Part shown: in pieces, positions 42,682 through 51,671 of the stretch
Numbering within the stretch: the first letter of the stretch is position 1
Layout: every line of letters starts with the position of its first letter
NCBI GenBank assembly: GCA_023417315.1
Contig: JAEZFW010000085.1
Span: 1-64,000 of the forward strand
DNA from: Pseudomonadota bacterium
GTDB taxonomy: Bacteria > Pseudomonadota > Gammaproteobacteria > Steroidobacterales > Steroidobacteraceae
DNA: 64,000 nt
Direction of reading: 5' to 3'
Notes under the pieces: model-generated
The model's input: the letters and a program-made list of their open reading frames with translations, nothing else
The model's database searches: none
What the model was told of the DNA's origin: nothing
Translations under genes and position numbers: made by a program

Positions 42682-44874
42682 TCATCCCGCAGAAGACTGG
42701 CTTGCACGAAGTTGACGTTTGAGCGCCACCGCCAGCGCGCGCCGATACAACCATTCGCGGCTGCTCTTCGGACTCGCAAGAGACATTCGGGACAAGTAGG
42801 GGTCGATCTCGGCACCCGCCGCGCCATGTACGAGCGCGTCCCAAAGAAGACCCAGACGTCCGCCTAACGTATGTGCGGACGCTTCCATCGAACGCAGCGC
42901 CTTCGCGAGCACTCGCTCTTCTTGTGTGAAATCGGAGCCGAACGGCAGCTCCGGAAAATGTCCCTGAGCGCACCATGGTCCGAACCTCGTGCGCAACACC
43001 TCGGGGCGATTCGCGCGCGCTGCGTCGGGAACGCGAAAATCGCGAGGCAGTTTTCTGGCGCGCTTCGCAGCGTCGACGAACTCATCCTGGAAGCGCGCAT
43101 CCATGACGCCGAGCAGCGCTTCGGCGATTTCTCGATCCGTTCGCCCGCGCAGATCCGCAATCCCGTATTCGGTGACCACGATATCGCGTAGGTGACGCGG
43201 GATCGTCGTATGGCCATAGGTCCAAATGATGTTCGATGAAAGCGTGCCTTTCGATGCGCGCGTAGAGCGAAGGCATAGAATCGAACGTGCTTCGGGCAGG
43301 GCATGCGCCATGGAGACGAAGTTGTATTGACCGCCCACTCCGCTCACGACGCGCCCGTCTGCCAGTGCGTCGGAAACGGCGGCGCCCAAGCCTGTCACCA
43401 TCATCGCGGTATTCACGAAGCGAGCGTAGCGTCGCTGCGCGACCTTGAGCTCCCATTCGTGACCGTAGAGCTCATTGATGAAGCTGATCCCGCGCATGGC
43501 GAACAGCTCGCGCTCCTGCGGAGGCAAGGAGCGCAAGCGTTCATAGAACGCTCGAGGCCCGAAGAAGAATCCTGCATCGAGGAGCACGCCGTTGCGCAAT
43601 CGCGAGCCGAGACAGCTCTTTGCGATTTCGACCCGCTGCTCAGGTGTCTCGAAGCTCGCTCGCACCTGCGTGCCATCCGGGCAGATCAGCATGCCGCGCT
43701 CGAAATCGACATCGTCGCGAAACAAACCGACATCGCGCAGCTCGTCGAAGTCGACGAACGACATCCGTCGCATACCCGATGCGCTCAGCGCATCGAGCGT
43801 GCGTAGGCCGACTTGAACGTCGATCCGGCCCTCGTCGATGAGGCGTTGCAGGCGCGCACTCGGATACACCCGTCGTTTGAGAATGCCGCTTCGATACAGA
43901 TCGAGAAAGCCATCGGCGAGCATCTCGGAGCAGCCATAGAGTCCGAGCTCGAACGGAGCGGTGCCGCCTTCGGTTTCGATCAGCCGGCGATGGCGATCGA
44001 GCAGCGCAGTCCCTTGCACGACCTCGCGATAGACAGCGGGCTTTTCGTGGCGAAGCTTGAGCGCATGCACGACGGCATCGCCGAGCTCGCCGATGCCTAG
44101 TTGCAACGTGCCGCCATCGCGAACCAAGGTGCTGACGTTGAGTGCAATCGCGTGCTCGATGAGGGGAATGGGCAGATTCGGCGGCGCAAACAGCGCGCTC
44201 TGCCGCGGCTCGATCAAGAAGTCGAACGTATCGGCGGCGACCAGCGCATCGCCATACATGAAGGGCATCTCGGCGTGGATTTGACCGATCAATGCGAACG
44301 GATTGCCCGCTGCACGCATCGCTGCAATCTGCGGCAACAAGTCGGCTGTGAGATCGGGATTCGAACCCAGGCTCAGAACGCCCGGAGGTGCTTCACCCGC
44401 TTGTGGGGGTGCGACGTACTGCGCGAGCACATTCAGGCCGCGGCGAAGCGCCTCGCGAGCGACATGAGTGTAATTCGCGCTCAAGTACTGCTGCTGAAGG
44501 TGCTCCTCATCGAGCCATGCGCCTGGGTCCAGAAAGAACTCGACGACTTCGATGTTCGAGGGAAGGCGCCGCTCCTCGATGAGCCGTACGTACTCGAGCT
44601 CGACGTAATCGCCGAAGACCCGCTCCGCGAACGGCTCGAGGAAGCGGCGTTGCAACTCGTTCAGCGATCGCGGCGCGCGCAACGATAACGCCGTGATGAT
44701 CGTGAGTTGGAGCTGCGGATCTTCCAGCGCACGGCGCACGAATACATTGACGAGCTCGTTCGGCTTGCCGATGGCGACGGGCAAACCCAACACCACTTGT
44801 TTGCCGACGCGCTTCAGCGTCGCTTCGACGCAATCTTCGAGGTGGGTGAATCGGACGGGAGCGGGTTGAGCCAT
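42682..44874 (-). CDS. Acetyl-CoA hydrolase/transferase family protein (long form)
   Basis: The 730-residue protein has the acetyl-CoA hydrolase N-terminal fold (ALSLRAPRSLNELQRRFLEPFAERV) and C-terminal fold (GVGGQYNFVSMAHALPEARS and TEYGIADLRGRTDREIAEALLG). The family transfers CoA between acetyl-CoA and a short acid such as succinate, or hydrolyses acetyl-CoA. The active-site Glu of CoA transferases should lie in VVTEYGIADLRG. Extra residues (about 660-730) make it longer than the 500-residue enzymes. ATG 44874 fits the family start. The gene is convergent with the fructosamine kinase gene, 13 bases apart. Confidence 0.87.
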   Translation of the reverse strand: MAQPAPVRFTHLEDCVEATLKRVGKQVVLGLPVAIGKPNELVNVFVRRALEDPQLQLTIITALSLRAPRSLNELQRRFLEPFAERVFGDYVELEYVRLIEERRLPSNIEVVEFFLDPGAWLDEEHLQQQYLSANYTHVAREALRRGLNVLAQYVAPPQAGEAPPGVLSLGSNPDLTADLLPQIAAMRAAGNPFALIGQIHAEMPFMYGDALVAADTFDFLIEPRQSALFAPPNLPIPLIEHAIALNVSTLVRDGGTLQLGIGELGDAVVHALKLRHEKPAVYREVVQGTALLDRHRRLIETEGGTAPFELGLYGCSEMLADGFLDLYRSGILKRRVYPSARLQRLIDEGRIDVQVGLRTLDALSASGMRRMSFVDFDELRDVGLFRDDVDFERGMLICPDGTQVRASFETPEQRVEIAKSCLGSRLRNGVLLDAGFFFGPRAFYERLRSLPPQERELFAMRGISFINELYGHEWELKVAQRRYARFVNTAMMVTGLGAAVSDALADGRVVSGVGGQYNFVSMAHALPEARSILCLRSTRASKGTLSSNIIWTYGHTTIPRHLRDIVVTEYGIADLRGRTDREIAEALLGVMDARFQDEFVDAAKRARKLPRDFRVPDAARANRPEVLRTRFGPWCAQGHFPELPFGSDFTQEERVLAKALRSMEASAHTLGGRLGLLWDALVHGAAGAEIDPYLSRMSLASPKSSREWLYRRALAVALKRQLRASQSSAG

Positions 44875-44996
44875 GTATACCGAATGTAGCTGAGTAAAGG
44901 CAGTCACGTAAGGGGATTGCGCGTTCCAAACGCGTTCGGTGCTTTGCTTTTCTCGCGCACACGGCGATGATCGCGCATCCATAGACGAGGACTTAC

Positions 44997-46484
44997 ATGA
45001 TCGAGCAGCCGGCATACATCCTCGTTACGATCGTCATCTACATGGGCGTGTGTCTGCTCCTCGGCTTCATTGCCTGGCGTCGCACGCAATCGCTCTCCGA
45101 TTTCATTCTCGGTGGCCGGTCGCTGGGCAGCTGGGTCACGGCCCTGAGCGCGCAGGCGACGGACATGAGTGGGTGGCTGCTAATGGGCCTGCCAGGTCTC
45201 GCGTACGCGTCGGGATTCGATGCGGCGTGGATGGCAGGCGGGCTCATCGTCGGAACATGGGCGAACTGGCGGTTCGTCGCCAAGCCTTTGCGTGTGCGTA
45301 CGGAGCAGCTCAACAACTCCCTTACGCTGCCCGACTATTTCGAATATCGCTTCAATGATGCGAGCCGCTTGCTGCGCACGATCTCGGCGATGCTGATCCT
45401 CGTGTTTTTCATCTTCTATACGAGCTCGGGTTTCGTAGCTTCCGGGCGGCTGTTTCAGGCGCTCTTCGGGCTGGACTACGTGCCGGCCATGTTCTGGGGA
45501 ACGATCGTGATGCTCGCATACACGTTCTTCGGGGGCTTCCTAGCCGTGAGCTGGTCCGATGTCTTGCAAGGCACGCTGATGTTCCTTGCCCTCGTGCTCG
45601 TCGCAGTGCTAGGGATGGCGCTTGCGGGCGGCGTGAACGAAACCTTCGCCGGCATTGCGGAGCGCAGTCCAGACTTGCTCGACCCGATGATAGGCGATGC
45701 GGGGCAAGCGATTGGGCTGCTGGGGATCGCATCGCTCGTCGCATGGGGTCTGGGTTATCCGGGTCAGCCCCACATTCTGGCGCGCTTTATGGCGATCAAA
45801 TCGCCCGATGCGATGCGCGCGGCCCGTCGGGTGGCGATGACGTGGGTTGTGATCGTCCTGACCGCTGCGATTCTGGTTGGACTGACCGCAGTGCTCGCGC
45901 TCGAGCCGCTGCGAGGTCCCGACGTGGAGAAGGCGTTCATCCTGATGTCGACGACCTATCTGCATCCGATTCTCGCCGGCATCTGCCTGTCCGGGATACT
46001 CGCGGCGATCATGAGCACGGCGTCAGCGCAGATGCTCGTCGCGTCCTCCGCCTTCTCGCAGGATATCTACCGCGGCCTATTACGCCCGCAGTCGCAAGGC
46101 AAGGAGTTGTTGTGGGTGGGACGCTTCGCGGTGCTCACGATCGCGGTGATCGCATTCGTGCTCGCACTCGATCCGGAGAGCACGGTACTCGACTTGGTCG
46201 CATGGGCGTGGGCGGGGTTCGGCTCTGCGTTCGGCCCAGCCATCGTGCTGTCGCTGTACTGGCCGCGCATGACACGCAACGGCGCGCTAGCAGGTATGAT
46301 CGTCGGTGGCCTCACGGTCATGCTCTGGAAACAAGGGGAGGGCGGGATCTTTGAGCTCTACGAGATGATCCCGGGCGTGCTGTTATCGCTCCTCGCGATC
46401 TGGATCGTCAGCGTGTTGGGCAGCGGGCAAGAAGAATCTCTCGCCAAGCACGACAAGCCCGCAAAGGAAGAACTAGGAAAATAA
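44997..46484 (+). CDS. putP: Sodium/proline symporter
   Basis: The 495-residue inner-membrane transporter of the sodium:solute symporter family has about 13 helices. Hallmarks are SDFILGGRSLGSWVTALSAQATDMSGWLLMG in short blocks, SLTLPDYFEYRF and the AAIMSTASAQMLVASSAFSQDIYR block that lines the sodium site. Length and blocks match PutP. The last 14 residues (LAKHDKPAKEELGK) are encoded by a sequence that resembles the CGCAAAGC repeat arm, so the C-terminal tail may be repeat-derived. Confidence 0.92.
   Translation: MIEQPAYILVTIVIYMGVCLLLGFIAWRRTQSLSDFILGGRSLGSWVTALSAQATDMSGWLLMGLPGLAYASGFDAAWMAGGLIVGTWANWRFVAKPLRVRTEQLNNSLTLPDYFEYRFNDASRLLRTISAMLILVFFIFYTSSGFVASGRLFQALFGLDYVPAMFWGTIVMLAYTFFGGFLAVSWSDVLQGTLMFLALVLVAVLGMALAGGVNETFAGIAERSPDLLDPMIGDAGQAIGLLGIASLVAWGLGYPGQPHILARFMAIKSPDAMRAARRVAMTWVVIVLTAAILVGLTAVLALEPLRGPDVEKAFILMSTTYLHPILAGICLSGILAAIMSTASAQMLVASSAFSQDIYRGLLRPQSQGKELLWVGRFAVLTIAVIAFVLALDPESTVLDLVAWAWAGFGSAFGPAIVLSLYWPRMTRNGALAGMIVGGLTVMLWKQGEGGIFELYEMIPGVLLSLLAIWIVSVLGSGQEESLAKHDKPAKEELGK
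46434..46472. repeat. CGCAAAGC-family arm inside the putP 3' end
   Basis: TCTCTCGCCAAGCACGACAA followed by GCCCGCAAAGG resembles the left arms at 24046 and 35495. No inverted partner is seen, since a second element follows at once. It encodes the PutP C-terminal tail. Confidence 0.6.
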
Positions 46485-46583
46485 TCTCGCAGAGCCGCAG
46501 AGCCGCAGAGCCGCAGAGCCGCAGAGGCGCAAAGTCTAGATGAACAAGATCCCTTCTAATTCCGATCTCTGCGGCTCCGCGAG
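46485..46583. repeat. Intergenic inverted repeat, CGCAGAGC family with unequal arms
   Basis: The left arm (46485-46533) holds five tandem copies of CGCAGAGC or a close variant. The right arm (46564-46583) holds only one to two inverted copies (GATCTCTGCGGCTCCGCGAG). The imbalance looks like recent expansion on one side. The loop contains TCTAGATG and AAGATCCC. Confidence 0.82.
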
Positions 46584-46620
46584 AGTATCTCTCTTCTTCG
46601 CCGCGTCGCCGCGAGAAACG

Positions 46621-47181
46621 TCAGCTCTTCGTCAGCAGTAACGCGTAGCGGACCTGGACTTCGTTCGCGACGCCCTCGGTGTCTTTCCATTCGCCTTGGC
46701 CGACGCCGAAGTCGAGCCGCTTCAGCTTGCCAGAGCCTTTGAGCCACGCGCCGCTCTTGTTCGTTTCGAACGTGAACTCGATCGGCACTTCACGTGTGAC
46801 ACCGCGCAGGGTGAGCTTGCCGACTGCGCCGAATTGAGTGCCGCCCTTGTGCTCGAAGCGCTCGGCGACATACGTCGCTGTGGGCCACTTCTCGACCGCA
46901 AACAGATCGGGTCCGCGGAGGGTATCGTCGCGCTCGCTGTCGTTGCTGTTGATCGACGCGATATCGATCTTCACTTCGAAGCGACTATCCGCGAGGTTGG
47001 TAGGATCGAAAGCGATATCGGCTGAGAACTTCTCGAATCCGCCCTCGAACGGCGCGCCAGCCTGCGTAGCGATGAAGGTCAACGTACTGTGCTTGGGCTG
47101 CATGACCCAGTGCGTCGCGGCGTATGCAAGCGTGGCTAGCAGGACAGCCGGGATTGACAATATAGATTTGAAGCGGGACAT
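46621..47181 (-). CDS. yceI: YceI-family periplasmic protein
   Basis: The 186-residue lipocalin-like protein probably binds isoprenoid lipids. It has a signal peptide (about 1-21, FKSILSIPAVLLATLAYAA) and the YceI blocks HSTLTFIATQAG, SRFEVKIDIASINSND and VGKLTLRGVTREVPIEFTF. The ATG at 47181 has GAGGA (47187-47191) five bases upstream, favouring it over a start further upstream. It follows the cytochrome b561 gene in the same direction, like the yceJ-yceI pair of E. coli, and is likely its partner. Confidence 0.92.
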   Translation of the reverse strand: MSRFKSILSIPAVLLATLAYAATHWVMQPKHSTLTFIATQAGAPFEGGFEKFSADIAFDPTNLADSRFEVKIDIASINSNDSERDDTLRGPDLFAVEKWPTATYVAERFEHKGGTQFGAVGKLTLRGVTREVPIEFTFETNKSGAWLKGSGKLKRLDFGVGQGEWKDTEGVANEVQVRYALLLTKS

Positions 47182-47229
47182 CAGAATCCTCACACGCAAA
47201 GGGCGCACTATCCAACGCGCGACTCACCG

Positions 47230-47796
47230 TTAGTGTTCGGACTCGGCTTTTCGGTTCCAAGGCAACATCCGCAGCAACACGTCATCCCGATCGATGAAGT
47301 GATGTTTCAGCGCGGCCGCGGCATGTAAGAGGGCGAGCACGAACAACACCTTCGCAAGGAACTCATGTCCTTCGTGGAAGAACTCGTACGCCTGTTTGTT
47401 CGCACCGATCAGATCGGGCAGCGTCACGAGGCCGAACCAGCTGACGGGAAAGTTGCGGGCGGAAGACATCAACCAGCCGAAGATAGGCATGAGCAACAAC
47501 AGCCCATAGAGCGCGATGTGCGAGATGCGAGCGGCGAGATGCTGCCAGGGTGGTGAGCTTGCCGGCATCGGCGGCACCGGATTTGCCCATCGCCAACTCA
47601 AGCGCAGGATTGCAAGCATCAAGATCGTAATGCCGATCGACTTATGTAGCGCGAGCGTCTGCAATAGCGCGGGGCCTCGCGGCAGATCGTCGGCTCGTTG
47701 CGCGAGCACGAACTGTGTAATGACCAATACGACGATCGCCCAATGAAAGAGCTGAGCGATCGGACCATACTTCATCTCGGTGTTCTTTAAACGCAT
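47230..47796 (-). CDS. yceJ: Cytochrome b561
   Basis: The 188-residue membrane diheme cytochrome has four hydrophobic helices and the His ligands in LFHWAIVVL, ALHKSIGI, GHEFLAKV and LLHAAAALKHHF. It opens with YGPIAQLFHWAIVVLVITQF, typical of proteobacterial b561 proteins, which pass electrons from ubiquinol in the inner membrane. The divergent YceI-like lipoprotein gene starts 46 bases upstream, so a shared promoter region is likely. Confidence 0.92.
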   Translation of the reverse strand: MRLKNTEMKYGPIAQLFHWAIVVLVITQFVLAQRADDLPRGPALLQTLALHKSIGITILMLAILRLSWRWANPVPPMPASSPPWQHLAARISHIALYGLLLLMPIFGWLMSSARNFPVSWFGLVTLPDLIGANKQAYEFFHEGHEFLAKVLFVLALLHAAAALKHHFIDRDDVLLRMLPWNRKAESEH

Positions 47797-47842
47797 CGGA
47801 TAATCGAACTGTTTCTGGCCTGAGGAACCGCGCGAGCCTATC

Positions 47843-48643
47843 GTGCAACCTACTCGATCGAGTGAAGACGGGAGTGACGGCGTGACGAAGTCACAAATTG
47901 GCGCCGATAGACGGTGCGCATTCGGTCGAGAAAGGTCAAGCGCGACGTGGCGAGCGTTTGCGCTCGCCCTCGTGCTGGTGGGGACACTATCTTCCTGTGC
48001 GCGCCCTGTTCAAGCGCCGGTGCCCACGCCCGAGGCCGTTGGGGAGCGTCCGGTTGATACGCGCGGCGCGAGCGTTTTCGCGATCGATTCGGACGCATCT
48101 CGTGTGCATATTCTGGTGTATCGAGGTGGGACGCTCGCGCGGCTCGGCCATAACCATGTCGTGACCTCGAGATCTGTGAGCGGGCGTGCGTGGCTGCATC
48201 CGCAGTTCGAGCGCTCGGGATTCGAACTGAGCTTTCCCGTGGAATCATTGATCGTCGATGACCCAGATGCGCGTCGCGCCCACGGTGCGGACTTCCCGCC
48301 GGGGATCAGTCAGAAGGACATTGAGGGCACGCGCCGAAACATGTTGCGTCCCGAAGTGCTGAATGCGCAGGAGTTTCCCACGATCTCTGTGCGCAGCATC
48401 GACGTGAAAGGGGCATTGCAATCGCCGAGCGTCATGGCGCGCATCACCATCAAAGGCGTCGCGCGCGAGAAGCCTGTGCCGCTCACGCTCACGTTGGAGG
48501 GCGCACGTCTGAAAGCGAAAGGTGAGCTCGATGTGCTGCAGACCGAATTCGGCATGAAGCCGTTCAGTATCGCGCTCGGCGCGCTCGAGGTGCAGGATCG
48601 CCTGCACCTCGAGTTCGAGATCGTCGCCGAGCGCGAGTCGTGA
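47843..48643 (+). CDS. YceI-like lipoprotein
   Basis: The 266-residue protein has a lipobox in LALVLVGTLSSC (Cys around residue 52), after a long basic N-terminus, so the true start may be a later GTG (47882). The mature part has a YceI-like fold with RVHILVYRGGTLARLGHNHVV, FPTISVRSI and ARITIKGVAREKPVPLTLT. It is a distant paralogue of the YceI gene encoded on the other side of cytochrome b561. A 'GHNH' stretch near the N-terminus is unusual and may bind metal or heme. Confidence 0.82.
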   Translation: MQPTRSSEDGSDGVTKSQIGADRRCAFGRERSSATWRAFALALVLVGTLSSCARPVQAPVPTPEAVGERPVDTRGASVFAIDSDASRVHILVYRGGTLARLGHNHVVTSRSVSGRAWLHPQFERSGFELSFPVESLIVDDPDARRAHGADFPPGISQKDIEGTRRNMLRPEVLNAQEFPTISVRSIDVKGALQSPSVMARITIKGVAREKPVPLTLTLEGARLKAKGELDVLQTEFGMKPFSIALGALEVQDRLHLEFEIVAERES

Positions 48644-50719
48644 TCAGCGCGTCCGAGCGATCTCCTTCGCCAGTTCGGTCGCGCCATACACCTTCTCGAG
48701 CGCCGTCAGCATGATGGCGGGGTGTACCGCGACCGCCCGATTCAACTCGGCGTCGTACCAATAGTTACCTGAGAGCGAATGAATATTGCCGTCGAACGCA
48801 AGCCCGACGAGCTTGCCTTGTGCATCGATGACCGGACTGCCTGAGTTCCCGCCCACGATGTCGTTCGTGGTCACGAAGTTGAACGGCGTGCCCATGTCGA
48901 GCTTGTCGCGCGCGTCGAGCCAGATCTGGGGTAGTGCGAACGGTGGCTTGCCCGTGGTGCGCTCGTACAAGCGCGACAACGTCGTGAACGGCTCGATCTG
49001 CTCACCCTTCTCAACCCAGCCTGAGACGGCGCCATAGCTCAATCGCAATGTGAAGGTCGCATCAGGATACGTGCTGGTGCCGTAAGCCGCGAAACGCGCC
49101 TTGGCAATCCTCTCTTGACCGGAGGTCACAGGCGCTTGCACCTCATCCTCGTAGATCTTGCGAACCGCGCGCGCTTCTTCATCGATCGAGCGGGCTAGCA
49201 CGATCATCGGGTCCGTGCTCGCCTCGATGGCTGAAGCGCCGCCATCCCACAACTGCTTGCGTATCTGCGCGTCGGCGAGCTTCGATTCTCCGATCAACTT
49301 CGTCGCGAGAGACTCGGGCGATTCGGAACCGAGCAGCTGGCGCACGATGGGATCATCAGGTCCCAAGTGCTCGCGCATCTTGTCTAGAGAGAAAGACAAA
49401 GTAAGCTTTTCGTACTCGGGATAGATGGGCGCTTGAGCGAGCACGCTCGCACTGATCTTTTCCAGGTTCGAGTCCGCGAATTCACGCAGGCGCAGCTCAT
49501 TCGGCTTGTCACGCTCGGCCGCACCGCGTACGAGTTGTCGTGCATGGCGGAATAGCGTGCTGTTGAAGCCAGCCGCTGATTCGATATAGAGGTAGCGCCC
49601 GTAGATCTGGCGCATGCGCTCCTGTGCGTTCGCGATGTCATCCCATGCACTGCCGACGGACTGGGTGAGCTCCGGTTTGGATAAGACGAACTCACGCAGT
49701 CGCTGCTCGCGAGCGGTCTTGTCTGCGATGAGGCGATCGTCGAGCAGTGCGCGATTGAGTCCGCGGTACACCTTGAGCGAATTTTCGTTGCTTTGGAGCG
49801 GGCGCTGAATGATGCGCGTGGGCTCCTCTCCGGTCTTGCCCCACTGAATCAAGCGGCCACGCAGTTCGGAGCTGCGAACGAGGTATTCCGGGAACTGTGT
49901 GTCGCGTTGAAACTTGAGCTGCTCGATGGTGAGCAGACGGTTCGTGGTTCCGGGGTGACCCGCGACGAACACGGGCTCGCCTGCTTTCGGTCCTTCGGGC
50001 CGCCAATCGAGATGGTCCGGTGTGCGTGCCGGCTTGCCATTCTCATAAGCGCGTAACAGGCTGAAGTCGAGACACCAACGCGGGAAATTGAAGTTGTCGG
50101 GGTCGCCCCCGAACGCAGCGATCGCGTGATGAGGCGCGAACACCATGCGCACATCGTCATAGCGCCTGTACTTGTAAAGGAAATACTGCCCGCCTTGATA
50201 CAAGCTCACCGACTCGCACGCGAGCGGGCCTGTGCGGCTCTTCTTGGAGCTCTCGACACACGCGGCCTCGAGCTTGCTCAGCTCTTGTTTGCGGACCTCG
50301 TTGGCTTTCGCGCTCGGAAGGCTCGCGGTCGCCGCATTCACCTTCTCGGTGATCTCTTCGACTTCGACTAGAACCGACAAGATCTCTGCCGGACAGTTGA
50401 TTTCGCCCGCGCGATTCGCAGCGTTGAAGCCGTTGCCGATGTAATCGTTCTGCTCGCTGGAGATCTGCGACAGACAACTCATCACGCAATGATGATTCGT
50501 GAGCACGAGCCCATCTTCCGATACGAAGGAGCCTGTGCATCCGCTTTCATGACGAGTGACCGATCGTTGCACTCGGTTCAACCAAGCGTCATCGATTGCG
50601 ACGTTGTGCTTCTCTTTGACTTGGGCTTTCGGGAAATTGTGGAACGTCCACATACCTTCATCTGCGTGAGCGTAAACGCAGGTGAAGAGAGAGACTACCA
50701 ACGCAAGTCTGGCGAACAT
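48644..50719 (-). CDS. S46 family dipeptidyl peptidase (DPP7-like)
   Basis: The 691-residue exported serine peptidase removes dipeptides from peptide N-termini. It has a signal peptide (about 1-19), TNHHC at 74-78, the catalytic Asp in FGGDPDNFNFPRW and the catalytic Ser in GGNSGSP near 626. The GCTGSF stretch near the N-terminus is typical of the family. Eighteen residues after the Ser lies Gly (LAFDGN), the residue of DPP7-type enzymes that prefer hydrophobic side chains; DPP11-type enzymes carry Arg there. A start with the signal peptide MFARLALVVSLFTCVYAHA is clear. Confidence 0.92.
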   Translation of the reverse strand: MFARLALVVSLFTCVYAHADEGMWTFHNFPKAQVKEKHNVAIDDAWLNRVQRSVTRHESGCTGSFVSEDGLVLTNHHCVMSCLSQISSEQNDYIGNGFNAANRAGEINCPAEILSVLVEVEEITEKVNAATASLPSAKANEVRKQELSKLEAACVESSKKSRTGPLACESVSLYQGGQYFLYKYRRYDDVRMVFAPHHAIAAFGGDPDNFNFPRWCLDFSLLRAYENGKPARTPDHLDWRPEGPKAGEPVFVAGHPGTTNRLLTIEQLKFQRDTQFPEYLVRSSELRGRLIQWGKTGEEPTRIIQRPLQSNENSLKVYRGLNRALLDDRLIADKTAREQRLREFVLSKPELTQSVGSAWDDIANAQERMRQIYGRYLYIESAAGFNSTLFRHARQLVRGAAERDKPNELRLREFADSNLEKISASVLAQAPIYPEYEKLTLSFSLDKMREHLGPDDPIVRQLLGSESPESLATKLIGESKLADAQIRKQLWDGGASAIEASTDPMIVLARSIDEEARAVRKIYEDEVQAPVTSGQERIAKARFAAYGTSTYPDATFTLRLSYGAVSGWVEKGEQIEPFTTLSRLYERTTGKPPFALPQIWLDARDKLDMGTPFNFVTTNDIVGGNSGSPVIDAQGKLVGLAFDGNIHSLSGNYWYDAELNRAVAVHPAIMLTALEKVYGATELAKEIARTR

Positions 50720-50909
50720 CGAAGATCCTCCTGAATGCGGCCGCGGTGTTCAACGCTTTCGATGTTTCGATTCGTCATATCGAGGGCGAACCCGTCGGCG
50801 CACGAAGCCGTTAGCGTGCCGTGTCTGATGAACCCGCGCAAATGCGGACACTTCCTGTACACCGAGCGTGCACGACAGGCGTGCTTTCGCACCCATTGCG
50901 ACTGGCACA

Positions 50910-51641
50910 TCAACCGATTGCTTGCATGAGCAGCAGACGCGTGCCCTCAGGTGCAATCAACACGGCATTCGAGCGATCGTCCAACGTGTCCGGCATTTCG
51001 TCCGAGAGCGCAAAGCCGCGTTCGCGAAGGCGCGAGAGTCGCTCGCGCATGTCTTCATCCTGGAATGTCAGTACGGGCTGGCGCAGTGCCCGACTGCGAT
51101 AGAACGCCATGTTTAGGTAGTTGCTGGTGAGATCCGTGTGCGGGAAGGGATGGGCTTCCTCATCCATCGCCACGAATCCGAGCGGCTCCCAGAACGCGCG
51201 CGCGAGCTCAGGTTCGCGGACCGGAATGCCGTACTCCGCGAAATAGCCGCAGGTAGTGGTGCGATGGACTTCGACGGCAGGCGGCGAAAACGTGCGTGCT
51301 TCGACCAAGCCCACGCGCTGCCCCGTGGGGTCCGCAAAAGCCGCGTGGTTGAACGTGTCCATCGCAACGTTCAGCTCGTCGAACTCGATGCCGAGAGATT
51401 CCAGTACCTCTACGCGCGCTCTCAAATCTTGGAGCACGAACGTCAATGTCGGCTCACGGACGCGCTGCGCGTGCAGTCCAATGTATACGCGCCCGTCGGT
51501 CACGACCGCGTAGGGATACGGCCACACTTCGCCGACCAGAGCTTGCTCGAAGCCGAGCGATTCATAGAACGCGAGCGAATCGCGAATCGCCGGCGCATGA
51601 ACGCTGATCTCGAGAAAGCGACCGATGGGTGGATCGAACAT
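50910..51641 (-). CDS. VOC (glyoxalase/bleomycin-resistance fold) protein
   Basis: The 243-residue protein is made of two VOC half-barrels (about 5-115 and 125-240). The blocks FLEISVHAPAIRDSLAFYESLGFE and ADPTGQRVGLVEA mark the first, and FWEPLGFVAMDEEAHPFPH and IAPEGTRLLLMQA the second. Members bind metals and act on small molecules, but this pattern gives no specific reaction. The gene follows hemH in the same direction, 30 bases on, and may be cotranscribed. Confidence 0.82.
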   Translation of the reverse strand: MFDPPIGRFLEISVHAPAIRDSLAFYESLGFEQALVGEVWPYPYAVVTDGRVYIGLHAQRVREPTLTFVLQDLRARVEVLESLGIEFDELNVAMDTFNHAAFADPTGQRVGLVEARTFSPPAVEVHRTTTCGYFAEYGIPVREPELARAFWEPLGFVAMDEEAHPFPHTDLTSNYLNMAFYRSRALRQPVLTFQDEDMRERLSRLRERGFALSDEMPDTLDDRSNAVLIAPEGTRLLLMQAIG

Positions 51642-51671
51642 GCTGGTAGGCGTGCGTTCGAGCGCCGCTGA

